Shown one piece after another: positions 6,276 to 6,325 of a DNA stretch of 6,325 nt. Position numbers and translations under genes: made by a program. Source of the DNA: Deltaproteobacteria bacterium (GTDB taxonomy: Bacteria > Desulfobacterota > Dissulfuribacteria > Dissulfuribacterales > UBA3076); assembly GCA_021159445.1 (NCBI GenBank), contig JAGGRV010000259.1:1-6325 (forward strand). Reading direction: 5' to 3'. Below the pieces are notes generated by a model. That model was not told the DNA's origin. It did no database searches and worked only from the letters and a program-made list of their open reading frames with translations. The number at the start of each line of letters is the position of its first letter. The first letter of the stretch is position 1.

Positions 6276-6325
6276 TTATTCACTTTCCCCCCTGACAGCC
6301 AACAGCCTTTTTCAGGTTTCAAAGC
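6276..6325. other. Unassigned sequence after the truncated brnT
   Basis: These 50 bases replace the expected second half of brnT. They carry no recognisable motif beyond a C-run and a near-duplicate ACAGCC pair. They are probably the edge of whatever inserted into or recombined with brnT, but the window ends before it can be identified. Confidence 0.35.

Overview
The window looks like bacterial chromosomal DNA with moderately GC-rich genes separated by AT-rich, repeat-laden intergenic DNA. The gene content (an ACP-FAAL-acyltransferase fusion, a FadD15-like synthetase, fic and brnT remnants, a MITE-like palindrome) suggests an environmental proteobacterium or Desulfobacterota member. That assignment is inferred from general knowledge; nothing in the window fixes the taxon.

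Layout. Positions 1-18 are the cut-off end of a repeat element whose full 154-bp copy lies at 5707-5860. Positions 22-376 are AT-rich and hold no recognisable gene; a TATAAT box and a small hairpin over the ribosome binding site precede the first gene. Positions 377-3184 encode an intact 935-residue protein fusing an acyl carrier protein, a fatty acyl-AMP ligase and a PlsC-type acyltransferase. The spacer at 3185-3324 is largely filled by an inverted repeat built of GAAATTT-like heptads. Positions 3325-5183 hold a second acyl-activating enzyme of the long-chain acyl-CoA synthetase type, split by a single missing base near 4620. Convergent to it, 5324-6059 is the remnant of a fic gene: its 5' half is gone, and the rest is split by the 154-bp palindromic element, flanked by a 3-bp target duplication. 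At the right edge, 6123-6275 is a 3'-truncated brnT toxin gene on the + strand that keeps its promoter-operator region.

How the parts fit. The left two thirds is a fatty-acid activation module. The first protein could activate a free fatty acid as acyl-AMP, load it onto its own ACP domain and pass it to a glycerophospholipid acceptor within one polypeptide. This is logically similar to E. coli Aas, but with opposite domain order and a built-in carrier. The second gene would supply acyl-CoA if the frameshift is not real. The right third is a decaying accessory region in which toxin-type genes (Fic, BrnT) have been truncated and invaded by a non-autonomous mobile element.
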